Shown here: one piece after another, positions 34,846 through 44,919 of the stretch
Position numbering within the stretch: the stretch's first letter is position 1
Layout: every line of letters begins with the position of its first letter
Assembly (NCBI RefSeq): GCF_027497215.1
Contig: NZ_CP114904.1
Location: 4,672,001-4,736,000, forward strand
Source of the DNA: Micromonospora sp. WMMD812
GTDB lineage: Bacteria; Actinomycetota; Actinomycetes; Mycobacteriales; Micromonosporaceae
Direction: 5' to 3'
Length of the DNA stretch: 64,000 bases
Translations under genes and position numbers: made by a program
Notes under the pieces: generated by a model
Seen by the model: only the letters and a program-made list of their open reading frames with translations
Database searches by the model: none
What the model was told of the DNA's origin: nothing

Positions 34846-35325
34846 ATGCGCTGGACCGTCATCGACTCGCCGATCGGCGAGTTCTCCGTGGCCGGCGACG
34901 GTGGCAGCGTCTGCGGCGCGCACTTCGGCCGGGTCGCGTCGGCGGTCGACGAGCCGGCCGACGCGCCGACCCGGCAGGCCGTCACGGAGCTGAGGGCCTA
35001 CTTCGCCGGGCAGCTCACCGACTTCACCCTGCCGCTGTCGATCCCGCGAGGCTCCGAGTTCGAGCGCGCGGTGTGGCAGGTGATGACCGAGATCCCCTAC
35101 GGGGAGACGCTCACCTACGGCGAGGTGGCCCGTCGGCTCGGCGATCCGGGCGCCGCCCGGGCGGTCGGGGTGGCGTGCAACCGCAACCCGATCCCGGTGA
35201 TCGTGCCGTGCCACCGCATCGTCGGGGCCGGCGGAAAGCTGGTCGGCTTCGGTGGTGGGCTGGACCGCAAGGTGCGCCTGTTGGAGCTGGAGGCCCGGGT
35301 CGCCCTGCAACGCGCCTGGTCCTGA
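34846..35325 (+). CDS. ogt: Methylated-DNA--protein-cysteine methyltransferase
   Basis: A 159-aa suicide repair enzyme that removes alkyl groups from O6-methylguanine. The acceptor cysteine lies in IPVIVPCHRIVGAGG; the helix-turn-helix with YGETLTYGEVARRLG precedes it, and the arginine finger segment NRNPIP is present. The ATG at 34846 is six bases after GACAAT, so the message may be leaderless. A strong terminator follows. Confidence 0.94.
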   Translation: MRWTVIDSPIGEFSVAGDGGSVCGAHFGRVASAVDEPADAPTRQAVTELRAYFAGQLTDFTLPLSIPRGSEFERAVWQVMTEIPYGETLTYGEVARRLGDPGAARAVGVACNRNPIPVIVPCHRIVGAGGKLVGFGGGLDRKVRLLELEARVALQRAWS

Positions 35326-35355
35326 CCGCGCCACCGGGGCGGGCCGGGCCGGAGA

Positions 35356-35393
35356 CGTCGAGGGCCGGGTCCCGAAAGACCCGGCCCTCGACG
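35356..35393. terminator. Bidirectional terminator between ogt and ino1
   Basis: CGTCGAGGGCCGGGT (35356-35370) pairs perfectly with ACCCGGCCCTCGACG (35379-35393): a 15-bp stem with an 8-base loop between convergent genes. Confidence 0.85.
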
Positions 35394-35411
35394 ATGCTGC
35401 TGGTCAGCGCG

Positions 35412-36491
35412 TCAGCGCTCGATCTCGCCAGCGATGAACGCCTCGACGGAGGCGTGGGCCTCGTGGTCGGCGTACTGCACCGGCGGGGACTTCATGAAGT
35501 AGGACGAGGCCGACAGGATCGGGCCGGCGATCTTCCGGTCCAGCGCGATCTTCGCGGCCCGCACCGCGTCGATGATGACGCCGGCCGAGTTCGGCGAGTC
35601 CCACACCTCGAGCTTCAGTTCGGCGTTGAGCGGGGTGTCACCGAAGGAGCGGCCCTCCAGGCGGATGTACGCCCACTTGCGGTCGTCCAGCCACGGCACG
35701 TGGTCCGACGGGCCGATGTGCACGTCGCTCTTGCTCATCTCGTGCGGGATCTGGGAGGTCACCGACTGGGTCTTCGAGATCTTCTTCGAGACCAGGCGGT
35801 TGCGCTCCAGCATGTTCATGAAGTCCATGTTGCCGCCGAAGTTGAGCTGGTACGTGCGCAGCAGCTCGACACCGCGGTCCTCGAAGAGCTTCGCCAGGGC
35901 GCGGTGCACGATCGTGGCGCCGACCTGGCTCTTGATGTCGTCACCGACGATCGGCAGGCCGGCGTCGGTGAACTTCTGGGCCCACTCCGGGTCGGAGGCG
36001 ATGAAGACCGGCAGGGCGTTCACGAACGCGCAGCCGGCGTCGATCGCGGCCTGGGCGTAGAACTTGTCGGCCTGCTCGGAACCCACCGGCAGGTAGGAGA
36101 CGACCACGTCGACCTGCGCGTCGCGCAGCGCCTGGGCCACGTCCACCGGCGCGACGTCCGACTCCTCGATGATCTCCCGGTAGTACTGGCCCAGGCCGTC
36201 GAAGGTCGGGCCGCGCTGCACGGTGACGCCGGTCGGCGGCACGTCGCAGAGCTTGATGGTGTTGTTCTCGCTGGCGACGATCGCCTCCGCGAGGTCCATG
36301 CCCACCTTCTTGGCGTCGACATCGAACGCCGCGACGAACTGCACGTCCGAGACGTGGTAGTCGCCGAAGGTGACGTGCATGAGACCCGGGACGCGATCGT
36401 TGGGGTCGGCGTTCCGGTAGTACTCAACGCCCTGCACGAGGGACGAGGCGCAGTTACCCACACCGACGATGGCGACGCGGACGGAGCCCAT
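35412..36491 (-). CDS. ino1: Inositol-3-phosphate synthase
   Basis: A 359-aa NAD-dependent enzyme that turns glucose 6-phosphate into myo-inositol 1-phosphate, the first step to mycothiol and phosphatidylinositol in actinobacteria. [16 protein letters not shown] (6-21) is the NAD loop. [15 protein letters not shown] and [15 protein letters not shown] are typical. The start is the ATG at 36491 with GGAGG upstream, not 36518. It lies 23 bases after the PadR gene, as in mycobacteria (Rv0047c-Rv0046c). Confidence 0.95.
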   Translation of the reverse strand: MGSVRVAIVGVGNCASSLVQGVEYYRNADPNDRVPGLMHVTFGDYHVSDVQFVAAFDVDAKKVGMDLAEAIVASENNTIKLCDVPPTGVTVQRGPTFDGLGQYYREIIEESDVAPVDVAQALRDAQVDVVVSYLPVGSEQADKFYAQAAIDAGCAFVNALPVFIASDPEWAQKFTDAGLPIVGDDIKSQVGATIVHRALAKLFEDRGVELLRTYQLNFGGNMDFMNMLERNRLVSKKISKTQSVTSQIPHEMSKSDVHIGPSDHVPWLDDRKWAYIRLEGRSFGDTPLNAELKLEVWDSPNSAGVIIDAVRAAKIALDRKIAGPILSASSYFMKSPPVQYADHEAHASVEAFIAGEIER

Positions 36492-36514
36492 AGCGTCTGC
36501 CTCCTTCTTCTTCA

Positions 36515-37153
36515 TCACGGCCGCTCTGTCCTGGACTCTCCAGGCGGGGGCGGGCTGGTGTCTTCTCGTCGGCCACCGGCCGTCCCGCTTCGCGGGACCG
36601 TCGGGGCCCGGCCGGAGCGCTCGTTGGCGATGAGCTCCTCCAGCCAGCGGACCTCGCGCTCACAGGCGTCCAAGCCGTGGCGCTGCAGTTCCAGGGTGTA
36701 AGCGTCGAGGCGCTCGGCCGCCCGGGCCAGCACGTCGCGAAGCCCTTCGCGACGCTCCTCGATCTTTCTGCGGCGACCCTCCAGAATGCGCAGTCGGGTC
36801 GCCTGGTCGGTCCGGGCGAAGAACGCGAAGTGCACGCCGAAGCCCGTGTCGTCATACGTCTCGGGCCCGGCCTGCGCGATCAGCTGGGCGAAGCGTTCCT
36901 TGCCCTCCGCCGTGATCTTGTAGACCACCCGACCGCGCCGGCTGGTCAGCGCGGGGACCTCCTCGGCGGTGGCGGGCGCCTCGGTGGCTTCGGCGATCCA
37001 GCCCACCGCCTGCAGCCGGCGCAGGGTCGGATAGAGCGAGCCGTAGCTGATCGCCGCCCGGATCGCGCCGAGCTTGGCAGCCAACTCCTTGCGCAGCTCG
37101 TAGCCGTGCATCGGAGACTCCTGCAACAGGCCGAGGATGGCGAGTTCCAGCAC
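36515..37153 (-). CDS. PadR-family transcriptional regulator
   Basis: A 212-aa protein. The N-terminal winged helix ([23 protein letters not shown], then [17 protein letters not shown]) is the PadR signature. The C-terminal part is the helical PadR dimerisation domain (Vir family, with [18 protein letters not shown]), followed by a Pro/Arg/Thr-rich tail. The start is the GTG at 37153 after AAGGAAGGG. A 25-base palindrome lies 43 bases upstream. It probably represses its own operon with ino1, linking inositol synthesis to an unknown signal. Confidence 0.92.
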   Translation of the reverse strand: MLELAILGLLQESPMHGYELRKELAAKLGAIRAAISYGSLYPTLRRLQAVGWIAEATEAPATAEEVPALTSRRGRVVYKITAEGKERFAQLIAQAGPETYDDTGFGVHFAFFARTDQATRLRILEGRRRKIEERREGLRDVLARAAERLDAYTLELQRHGLDACEREVRWLEELIANERSGRAPTVPRSGTAGGRREDTSPPPPGESRTERP

Positions 37154-37195
37154 TGGCCACCCTTCCTTTACCCTGGATGCGGAGCGGTAACCGCC

Positions 37196-37220
37196 GCGAT
37201 GTATCGGACCGATACATCGC
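37196..37220. promoter_or_regulatory. PadR operator candidate
   Basis: GCGATGTATCGG (37196-37207), one base, CCGATACATCGC (37209-37220): a perfect 12-1-12 palindrome. It contains ATGT and ACAT, the half sites common in PadR operators, and lies just upstream of padR-ino1. Confidence 0.8.
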
Positions 37221-37327
37221 ACGCTAGCGGATCGCGGTGGCCAGGGCAAACCCCCAATCCGGGGTCCCCTCGTCACGGATCGTCACCATGGTCGCCTCGT
37301 CCCGCCGGACCGCGTACCCTTCTCCGC

Positions 37328-37795
37328 ATGCGTACGCAGCGCCAGGTCGTCGACTACTCGCTCCAGAAGCGAGCGGTGCTGCGTGAACTCCTGGCCGGCC
37401 GGGTCGGCACGTACGACGTCTGCGACGCGTCGCCGTACCTGAAGAACGCTGCTCGGTTCCACGGCGAGCCGACCGACGAGCGTTGTCCGATCTGCCGGAG
37501 CGAGAATCTGACGCACGTCCACTACATTTACGGGGACGAACTCAAGCAGTCCGCCGGCCAGGCCCGGACATTGGCCGAGTTGCCCATGCTGGCGATGACA
37601 CTGCGTGAGTTCCAGGTCTTCGTGGTGGAGGTGTGCCTCGGCTGTGACTGGAACCATCTCGTCGAGCAGTACCTGCTCGGCAGGGACGGGCTGGCCGGGG
37701 GCACCGAGATCGGGCCGGAGCAGGGCGCGGGGGGCGGCGACGCCTCGTCCGCCGACGCCGGTCCGGTACGGCGGAGGCGAGAGGCGCAACGGTGA
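37328..37795 (+). CDS. DUF5318 zinc-ribbon-like protein
   Basis: A 155-aa soluble protein. CPIC (Cys53/Cys56) and CLGC (Cys103/Cys106) probably bind one zinc ion; MRTQRQVVDYSLQKRAVL at the start is typical of this actinobacterial family. The tail is low-complexity. A homologue lies next to the ponA gene in mycobacteria (Rv0049). TACCCT is seven bases before the ATG, so it may be leaderless. Function unknown. Confidence 0.85.
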   Translation: MRTQRQVVDYSLQKRAVLRELLAGRVGTYDVCDASPYLKNAARFHGEPTDERCPICRSENLTHVHYIYGDELKQSAGQARTLAELPMLAMTLREFQVFVVEVCLGCDWNHLVEQYLLGRDGLAGGTEIGPEQGAGGGDASSADAGPVRRRREAQR

Positions 37796-37873
37796 TCCCA
37801 GTCCGACCGGCCGGCCGCGGTGCCGCGCAGGACCGCTGGGACAAGCGACGGTTGGTTGGTCTGATAAGCCCGA

Positions 37874-37888
37874 TTGATTCGGAATCAA
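37874..37888. promoter_or_regulatory. Palindrome upstream of the penicillin-binding protein gene
   Basis: TTGATTC, one base, GAATCAA. It sits in a locally AT-rich patch about 105 bases before the ponA start and may be an operator. Confidence 0.5.
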
Positions 37889-37992
37889 CGCGACGCGTGC
37901 GGCACGCTGGTGCCGCGATGACGCGTGAAACAGCTCACGGCAACCCGGTGGCGGCGCAGCTGCGCCCCACCGCGACCGGCAGGGTGTGAGGA

Positions 37993-40860
37993 ATGAACTC
38001 GTACGGCGATCCCAGTTCGCGTGGGCGGGCCCAGATCCCGAACCCGAGCGGTGAACCCGGACGGGGGGCGGACGACGCGTACCGCCGGCCCGCGGGCGAC
38101 GCGCGCGGTGACGGCTGGTCGGCTCAGGACGGCTCGGCCTCCGCCGGACGCGCCTCGGTGGCGCCGCGCGGCTCCGCCTCGGGCGGACGGGCCTCGGTCG
38201 CGCCGCGCAGCGGCGGCGCCTCGGGCGCGGCGGCGGTCGGTGGGGCCTCGGTCGGCCGCGGCGGGCGCGCCTCGGTGCCCGTCTCCCCGGCGCCCGGCGG
38301 TCCGGTCGGGCGGGCGGGCGCGGGCCGCGCCTCGGTGCCGGTCTCCCCGGCGGCTCCCGCCGGCCGGGCCTCGGTCGGCGCGGCGTCGGTCGGTGCGGCC
38401 TCGGCCGGCCGGGCGAGCGTCGGCTCGGCGTCCGTCGGTGGCCTCGCGGGCCGGGCGTCGGTCGCCCGGGCGAGTGTCCCGGGTGGACCCGGTGGACCCG
38501 GTGGACCCGGTGGGCCGGGCCGTGGCGGCCGTGGCGCCGGCGACCCGGGCGGAGCGGCCCGGGCGCGCAAGCGCAAGCGGATGAACATGATCATCGCCGG
38601 CTTCGCGGTCTTCATCATGCTCGCCGGCATCGGCGTGGTCGGCTTCACGTACTACTCGACCAACGTCGTGCTGCCCGACGAGATCACCCCGCCGCAGGCG
38701 ACCACCCTCTACGCCTTCGACAACAAGACGATCATCGCGAAGGTGGGCCAGGAGAACCGCACCCTGGTCACGATCGACAAGATCCCGCAGTTCGTGCAGG
38801 ACGCGGTCGCGGCGGCCGAGGACCGGAACTTCTACCGGCACTCCGGTGTGGACTACAAGGGCATCGTCCGGGCCGCCTGGAACAACCTGAGTGGCGGCGA
38901 CAAGCAGGGTGCCTCGACGATCACGCAGCAGTACGCGCGCAACGCGTACGACAACCTGAAGGACGACACGTACGCCCGGAAGGTGAAGGAGGCGATCCTC
39001 GCCTCCAAGCTGAACGACGAGTACACCAAGCCGGAGATCATGCAGCACTACCTCAACGTGATCTACTTCGGCCGGGGCGCCTACGGCATCCAGGCCGCGG
39101 CGCAGACCTACTTCGGCAAGGACATCGACAAGGTCAACCCGGCCGAGGGCGCGGTGCTGGCGGCCCTGATCAAGCAGCCGGAGCCGAGCGCGACCCACAA
39201 GGGCTACGACCCGGCGATCAACCCGACCGATGCCAAGGGCCGGTGGGACTACGTCATCGGCGGCATGATCCAGGAGGGGTGGCTGAACGCCGCCGGCAAG
39301 CCGGCAGCGCCGACCGAGTACCCGAGCAAGACGCTGAAGGCCCCGAAGAAGGGCGGCATCGGCATCGACTACGGCGTGAACACGCCGTACGGCAACGTGA
39401 TCAACTACGTCCGGGAGGAGATGAAGGAGAAGGGGATCTGCGTCGACAGCGACGCCGAGGTCACCGACACCAAGCCGCTCTGCTCCCAGGCGCTGATGTC
39501 CGGCGGATTCCGGATCCGGACCACGATCGACACGAAGGTCCAGAAGGCGGCTCTCGACGCCGCTCAGCGCAAGACGAAGGAGTCGGAGCTCGACGGCCAG
39601 CCGAGCAACCTGATGGCCGCGGTGGTCTCGATCGACCCCAAGAACGGCCGGGTGCTCGCCTACTACGGCGGTGACACCGGCGTCGGCACCGACTACGCCG
39701 GCAAGAACACCGACTCCGCCGGAAACGTGTCCGGCGGTCACTCGCCCGGCTCCAGCTTCAAGATCTACACGCTGGCCGCGGCGCTCAAGGCGGGCAAGTC
39801 CCTCGAGTCGCGCTGGAAGGGCAAGGCCTTCACGCCGAAGGGCACCAAGTTCAAGGTCAGCAACGCCGGCACCGACAACCCGCCCTGCGGCAACTCCTGC
39901 ACCCTGGAGCTGTCGACGCTGAAGTCGTACAACGTGCCCTTCTACTACGTCACCGAGGAGATCGGCCCGGACAAGGTCATCGACATGGCCAAGTCGGCCG
40001 GTGTCACCACGATGTGGCGGACCGACACCAACCCGGCGAAGCCGTACGACCTGACCAACACCGACCCGAAGGAGATCGCGCCCTCGCCCTTCTTCCACGT
40101 GGTCGGCTACGGCCAGTACCCGATCACGGTGCTGGACCACGCCAACGGCGTCGCCACCTTCGCCAACGAGGGCGTCTACAACAAGGCGCACTTCCTCTAC
40201 TCGGTCGAGAAGCAGAACGACGTCACCGGTAAGTGGGAGAAGGTCGGCGGCGAGAAGCTCAAGCCGGAGCGGCGGATCGAGAAGGACGTCGTAGCCGACG
40301 TGACCGCGGTCCTGGAGAAGTACCCCGGCCAGGTCAACCACCGGCTCGACGACGGCCGCAAGGCGGCGTCCAAGACCGGTACCTGGGAGCAGAAGGAGAA
40401 CAGCCCGGAGAACGGCGACGCCTGGATGATCGGCTACACGCCGCAGCTCGCCACCGCTGTCTGGGTCGGCAACGTCAAGGAGCGGAAGCCGCTCAAGACG
40501 AAGGACGGCACCCGGATCAGCGGCGGCAACCTGCCGGGTGAGATCTGGGAGCGGTTCATGGACCAGGCGCTCAAGGGCAAGGAGAAGGTGGACTTCCTGC
40601 CTCCGTCGAAGATCGGCGACCCGAACTCCGGCAACGGCGAGGCGCCGCCGCCGGCGTCCCCGCCGCCGTGCGCCGACCCGTTCGGTGTGCTCTGCCCGCC
40701 CAACGGCGGCGGCAACCCGGGCGGCGGCAACCCCGGTGGTGGCAACCCCGGTGGCGGGATCGACCCGTTCACCCCGCGGCCCGGTGGCAACGGCAATGGT
40801 GGTAACGGCGGTGGCCTGCTACCCGGCATCAGACCGGAGACCACCACAGAACCGCGATGA
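37993..40860 (+). CDS. ponA: Class A penicillin-binding protein (transglycosylase/transpeptidase)
   Basis: A 955-aa bifunctional peptidoglycan synthase. Residues 1-195 are a cytoplasmic tail of Ala/Gly/Arg/Ser repeats (ASVG, GRASV). The membrane helix is at about 199-220. The GT51 transglycosylase domain follows, with its catalytic Glu in AAEDRNFYRHSG near residue 276. The transpeptidase has SxxK as Ser587-Ser-Phe-Lys590, SxN as Ser645-Tyr-Asn647, and KTG at 794-796. The C-terminal tail is Gly/Pro/Asn-rich. Position after a DUF5318 gene matches mycobacterial ponA1. The ATG at 37993 has a modest GTGAGGA just upstream. Confidence 0.95.
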   Translation: MNSYGDPSSRGRAQIPNPSGEPGRGADDAYRRPAGDARGDGWSAQDGSASAGRASVAPRGSASGGRASVAPRSGGASGAAAVGGASVGRGGRASVPVSPAPGGPVGRAGAGRASVPVSPAAPAGRASVGAASVGAASAGRASVGSASVGGLAGRASVARASVPGGPGGPGGPGGPGRGGRGAGDPGGAARARKRKRMNMIIAGFAVFIMLAGIGVVGFTYYSTNVVLPDEITPPQATTLYAFDNKTIIAKVGQENRTLVTIDKIPQFVQDAVAAAEDRNFYRHSGVDYKGIVRAAWNNLSGGDKQGASTITQQYARNAYDNLKDDTYARKVKEAILASKLNDEYTKPEIMQHYLNVIYFGRGAYGIQAAAQTYFGKDIDKVNPAEGAVLAALIKQPEPSATHKGYDPAINPTDAKGRWDYVIGGMIQEGWLNAAGKPAAPTEYPSKTLKAPKKGGIGIDYGVNTPYGNVINYVREEMKEKGICVDSDAEVTDTKPLCSQALMSGGFRIRTTIDTKVQKAALDAAQRKTKESELDGQPSNLMAAVVSIDPKNGRVLAYYGGDTGVGTDYAGKNTDSAGNVSGGHSPGSSFKIYTLAAALKAGKSLESRWKGKAFTPKGTKFKVSNAGTDNPPCGNSCTLELSTLKSYNVPFYYVTEEIGPDKVIDMAKSAGVTTMWRTDTNPAKPYDLTNTDPKEIAPSPFFHVVGYGQYPITVLDHANGVATFANEGVYNKAHFLYSVEKQNDVTGKWEKVGGEKLKPERRIEKDVVADVTAVLEKYPGQVNHRLDDGRKAASKTGTWEQKENSPENGDAWMIGYTPQLATAVWVGNVKERKPLKTKDGTRISGGNLPGEIWERFMDQALKGKEKVDFLPPSKIGDPNSGNGEAPPPASPPPCADPFGVLCPPNGGGNPGGGNPGGGNPGGGIDPFTPRPGGNGNGGNGGGLLPGIRPETTTEPR

Positions 40861-40876
40861 GGTTCTGACACGTGCT

Positions 40877-40920
40877 GACGCCGCCGGCGGCCGGACCCTC
40901 GTCCGGCCGCCGGCGGCGTC
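40877..40920 (+). terminator. Very strong terminator after ponA
   Basis: A perfect 20-bp stem (40877-40896 with 40901-40920) and a 4-base CCTC loop, starting 16 bases after the stop codon. Left arm begins GACGCCGCC; right arm ends GGCGGCGTC. Confidence 0.88.
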
Positions 40921-40986
40921 TTGCGTACCGGCAAGTCCGGACCGGGACAGGACGCGGACCCGGAACGTACGGCAGGATGCCTCTTC

Positions 40987-42483
40987 ATGAGCACCCAGTC
41001 GACGTCCGGCCTCGACGATGCCAGCACGACCGACCACCCGTCCCGCTCCGACGGCTTCGTCCGGGGCGTCTCCGGGATGATCGGCGGCCCGTTGGGCGAC
41101 CACGCCGTGGCGCTCGACCGGCCGGCGGGGCGCGAACGCCGCTTCTGGACGGCGGCCCGGATCGTGCTGGCGCTGGCCTGCCTGACCCTCGCCCTGCACT
41201 GGGTGCAGAAGTCCCCCTGCCAGGACGGCGCGTGGCAGAACAACGTGCAGTACACCCGGTTCTGCTACACCGACGTGCTCGCCCTCTACTACGCGGAGGG
41301 GCTCAACGAGGGCAAGGTTCCCTACCGCGACCATGCCGTCGAGTACCCGGTGCTGACCGGCTACTTCATGGGCGCGCTGGGCCTGCCCGTGCACGCGCTC
41401 GGCGCCGGCGACCCCGGCATCAACCAGGGCCAGTGGTTCTACAACCTCAACGCGCTGGTGCTCGGCGCGCTCGCGGTGGCCACCGTCGCGGTGATCCTCG
41501 CGCTGCGCCGCCGACGACCCTGGGACGCCGCGCTCTTCGCGTTGGCGCCCGCGCTGGTGCTCACCGCCACCGTCAACTGGGACCTCCTCGCCGTCGGGCT
41601 GGCCGCGTTCGGCCTGTTGGCCTGGGCGCGGAGACGGCCCGTGGTGGCCGGCGTGCTGCTCGGGCTCGCCGGAGCGGCGAAGCTCTGGCCGCTCTTCCTG
41701 CTCGGTCCGATCCTGGTGCTCGCGCTCCGTGCGAATCGGCTTCGCGCCGCTCTCACCGCCGTGGCCGCCGCCGTGGTGGCGGTGGTCGCGGTGAACCTCC
41801 CCGCCGCAGTGCCGTACTGGGAGAACTGGGACCGGTTCTTCGAGCTGAACAGCAAGCGCGACATCGACTGGGGTACCCTCTGGTACATCGGCCGCTACCT
41901 GGACGGCAAGGTCGGCAACCCCACGGAGCTCGGCCCGTTCGAGTGGCTGAACGCCAACACCCCCACGCTCAACGCGCTGACGTACGCCCTCTTTGGTCTG
42001 GCCTGCTTCGGCGTGGCCATGCTGGCGTTGCTGGCCCCACGCCGCCCTCGGCTGGCCCAGCTCGGCTTCCTGGTGGTCGCCGCGTTCCTGATCTTCAGCA
42101 AGGTGTGGTCCCAGCAGTTCGTGCTCTGGCTGCTGCCGCTCGCCGTGCTCGCCCGGCCACGGTGGGGCGCCTTCCTGGCGTGGCAGGCGGCCGAGGTCTG
42201 CTACTTCGCGGCCTTCTACGGCGAGCTGCTCGGCGCGGCGACCGCCAAGCCGGTGTTCCCCGAGGGCGTCTTCGTGCTCGCCGCCACGCTGCGGCTGGTC
42301 ACCGTGGCGGTTCTCTGCGGGCTGATCGTGCGCGACATCCTGCACCCGGAACGCGACCCGGTCCGGGCCACCTACCCGGACGACCCGGACGGCGGTGTGC
42401 TCGACGGCGCGCCGGACGCGGATTGGCTCCCCCGGCGGCGGCAGCCGACGCTACCCGCCGAGCCGCTACCGGCTACCGGTTGA
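40987..42483 (+). CDS. Polytopic GT-C/GT87-like membrane glycosyltransferase
   Basis: A 498-aa protein with about ten hydrophobic segments between residues 60 and 445. The first external loop contains the GT-C-like acidic region DVLALYYAEGLNEGKVPYRDHAVEYPVL. The pattern resembles DUF2029/GT87 polyprenyl-phosphate-mannose-dependent mannosyltransferases, and Rv0051 occupies the same place after ponA1. The acceptor is unknown; a role in lipomannan-like or wall glycan synthesis is likely but inferred. Its last 18 bases overlap the convergent gene. Confidence 0.8.
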   Translation: MSTQSTSGLDDASTTDHPSRSDGFVRGVSGMIGGPLGDHAVALDRPAGRERRFWTAARIVLALACLTLALHWVQKSPCQDGAWQNNVQYTRFCYTDVLALYYAEGLNEGKVPYRDHAVEYPVLTGYFMGALGLPVHALGAGDPGINQGQWFYNLNALVLGALAVATVAVILALRRRRPWDAALFALAPALVLTATVNWDLLAVGLAAFGLLAWARRRPVVAGVLLGLAGAAKLWPLFLLGPILVLALRANRLRAALTAVAAAVVAVVAVNLPAAVPYWENWDRFFELNSKRDIDWGTLWYIGRYLDGKVGNPTELGPFEWLNANTPTLNALTYALFGLACFGVAMLALLAPRRPRLAQLGFLVVAAFLIFSKVWSQQFVLWLLPLAVLARPRWGAFLAWQAAEVCYFAAFYGELLGAATAKPVFPEGVFVLAATLRLVTVAVLCGLIVRDILHPERDPVRATYPDDPDGGVLDGAPDADWLPRRRQPTLPAEPLPATG

Positions 42484-44919
42484 GCCCGGCCCGCCCGCTG
42501 GCTGGGTCGGCAGTGACGTCGGCAGGCCGCTCGGCAGTGAGGTCGGTAGGCCGCTCGGCAGTGACGTCGGCAGGCCAGTCGGCAGATCGGTCGGGAGACC
42601 GGGTTGGCCGCTCTGGGTCGGCTGCGGCCGGGGAACCGCCGACGCATCGCCGGCGAAGAGGCGGTAGACCACCGCGTCGCCGATCTCCTCCCGGGTGATG
42701 CCGAGCGAGTCCACCGGCATGTCGACGGTGAACTCCCAGGGCGTTCCGGCGAGTTGGTCGCGCAGCAGCACCACGTTCCGCACGCCCAGCGTCCGCAGGT
42801 ATTCGACGCTGGTCTGGTCGGGGAACGTCTGGGTGACCCGACGGGCCTCGTCCAGCTGCCGCGGAGTGAAGCCGCTGCCGCCGTTCACCACGTCCTGGAA
42901 GTGCGTGGTGGACCAGAGCATCACGTGCTGGTCGAGGCTCTGGTTGCTGGGCAGGACCAGCATCGGGCCGTCCACCAACCGCATCGCGGCCGGTTGGGCC
43001 GGCACCACCGGGTGCGGCGTGGTGTTCAACCCCTCGACCGTGACCAGGAGCAACGGCAGCAGGGTGGCCAGCCGCAGCCAGGGGCCCGGCCAGGACGGGA
43101 TCCGCTGTGCGGCGAGTTCGCGTACCCGGTCGGTGAGGGCGGTGACCGCGCCGGCGGCCAGCAGGCCGAGCAGCAGGGTGACCCAGAGCATCAGCCGGCC
43201 GGGGGTGCGCAGGCCGTTCCAGCCGGGGAGGTGCTCGAACAGCGGGACGTAGGTGAAGGTGCCGCCGAAGAACCGGGTGCCCATCGCGAGCACCATGGCC
43301 ACCAGCACACCCGCGAGCAGCAGCGCCCGCTGCCGCAGCTTCCAGACCGAGAAGAAGAGGCCGCCGGCGGCCAGGGCGTAGAGCACGAACCCGGGCAGCA
43401 GGGTCATCTCGGGGTGCCAGGGCAGGGCGGCCCGGGCGCCCTCGTGCAACCCGCCCCAGATGCGCGACTCGGCCGGCGCGGTGACGAAGCCGGACGCGGG
43501 CGGCGAGAAGATGGCGATGTCGCCGACGGTGCGCTCGGCGTACGGGTGCAGCTCCGTCACGTTGAAGTAGGGGATCGCCATGAGCAGGCCGACGCCGGCG
43601 AAGAGCACCCCACCGACCAGGTTGGCCGTCACCAGCCGGTTGCCGAAGGGCCGGCGCTCCGGCCAGAACCAGGTCTGGCGGACGAACCAGGTGACGGCGG
43701 CGACGAACACGGTGCCGCCGAGGAAGTACGCGAACGGCAGGCCGACGCCGAAGCCGAGGCTCAGCTGCCAGGCCGCCACGAACCAGCCGGCGTAGACCCA
43801 GCCGTCGTGCCGGCGCTCCGGCCGGTAGCCGTGTCGCAACGACCAGCCGTGCCCGCGGGCCAGCATGGCCAGGGCTAGCGGGATCCCGCCGTTGGAAAGC
43901 ACGTGCAGGTGCCCGGCCTGGGCCAGCAGCCACGGCGCGTACGCGTAGCTCACCCCGGCCACGGCGGCGCCCATCCGGCCCGAGCCGAGCTGCCGGGCCA
44001 GCGCGTACGCCCCGAACGTGGCGAGCGCGTGTGCCAGCACGAACATGATGTTGTAGCGCAGGATGGCGGCCTCGGGGCCGCTGCCGATCATGCCGGCGGG
44101 GGCGTAGCCGAGCAGGGTGTCGGAGAACGCGAAGCTCCACGCCTCCGGGAAGAACGTGTTGGACTGCCACAGCTGGGCGGGGTTGGCCAGCAGGATGTGC
44201 CCCGACCAGGCCATCTGCCAGGCCTGCAGACTCGGATCCCAGTGGTCCTGCGGGAGCGTGTAGCGCGGGTAGCGCAGCGTCGGCCAGGTCATCAGCACCG
44301 CGAGGGCCAGCGAGCCCAGCGCCGCCAGCGTCCACTCGTGGATCAGGACGCGACCGACCGCCCGGGCCGCCCGACGAGGGCGGCTCGGCACCAGCTCCGG
44401 CGCGGGCCCGAACGCGGCCCACGGGTCCGACTTCGCCTTGCCGTCGGCGGCGTCACCGGTCGTCTCCCCACCGGCCTTCCCGGCGGTGTCCGTGCTGGCC
44501 GTCTCGGCGGTGTCCGTGCGGTTCGGCACGGCGGTGTCCGCGCGGTTCTGCACGGCGGTATCCGTGCGGTTCTGCACGGCGGTGTCCGCGCCGGCCTTCC
44601 CGGCCGGGTCCGCGGGGTTGTTCTCGGCGGTGTCCGCGCTGGTCGCCCCGGCGGTGTCCGCGCCGGTTTTTGTCGGGGCGATCGCGTCGGTGGTCCTCCC
44701 CGACGTGTTCGTCTCGCCCGGCGTCCCTGTGGTGGTCACGTCTGTCGGCCCTCCGGAGGCGCCCGCGTCGGCGGTCGCGTCGGGGACGTCGCCGGACCCG
44801 GCGCCGACGGCCGGGCGGGCCGCCGAGGTGGCGGCACCGGCGGGGGTGGTCACGCGTTCGTGGCTGTCGTCGGCGGGCGCGGGCAGCGTGCCGCCGGTCT
44901 CGGACCGTCCGTTGGTCAT
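42466..44919 (-). CDS. Large polytopic membrane protein with repetitive termini
   Basis: An 817-aa protein. Residues 1-185 are cytoplasmic low-complexity repeats of the form DTAVQNR-T/A. About 12 membrane helices lie between about 195 and 620, with an external loop ([19 protein letters not shown]) that resembles GT-C glycosyltransferases. The C-terminal external part (about 640-770) lacks a known motif, and the end repeats LPTSLPSG. It may be a GT-C enzyme or a YfhO-like protein; I cannot tell. Its start overlaps the endonuclease IV stop (ATGA), so they are one transcript. Confidence 0.75.
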   Translation of the reverse strand: MTNGRSETGGTLPAPADDSHERVTTPAGAATSAARPAVGAGSGDVPDATADAGASGGPTDVTTTGTPGETNTSGRTTDAIAPTKTGADTAGATSADTAENNPADPAGKAGADTAVQNRTDTAVQNRADTAVPNRTDTAETASTDTAGKAGGETTGDAADGKAKSDPWAAFGPAPELVPSRPRRAARAVGRVLIHEWTLAALGSLALAVLMTWPTLRYPRYTLPQDHWDPSLQAWQMAWSGHILLANPAQLWQSNTFFPEAWSFAFSDTLLGYAPAGMIGSGPEAAILRYNIMFVLAHALATFGAYALARQLGSGRMGAAVAGVSYAYAPWLLAQAGHLHVLSNGGIPLALAMLARGHGWSLRHGYRPERRHDGWVYAGWFVAAWQLSLGFGVGLPFAYFLGGTVFVAAVTWFVRQTWFWPERRPFGNRLVTANLVGGVLFAGVGLLMAIPYFNVTELHPYAERTVGDIAIFSPPASGFVTAPAESRIWGGLHEGARAALPWHPEMTLLPGFVLYALAAGGLFFSVWKLRQRALLLAGVLVAMVLAMGTRFFGGTFTYVPLFEHLPGWNGLRTPGRLMLWVTLLLGLLAAGAVTALTDRVRELAAQRIPSWPGPWLRLATLLPLLLVTVEGLNTTPHPVVPAQPAAMRLVDGPMLVLPSNQSLDQHVMLWSTTHFQDVVNGGSGFTPRQLDEARRVTQTFPDQTSVEYLRTLGVRNVVLLRDQLAGTPWEFTVDMPVDSLGITREEIGDAVVYRLFAGDASAVPRPQPTQSGQPGLPTDLPTGLPTSLPSGLPTSLPSGLPTSLPTQPAGGPGSTGSR

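Noticed and set aside
37921..37935. GCGTGAAAC-containing sequence considered as a seventh parS
   Set aside because: Only one half resembles parS; the palindrome is broken.
37885..40341. Minus-strand open frame of 818 codons opposite ponA
   Set aside because: Shadow of the penicillin-binding protein gene, whose motifs are all in the plus-strand frame.
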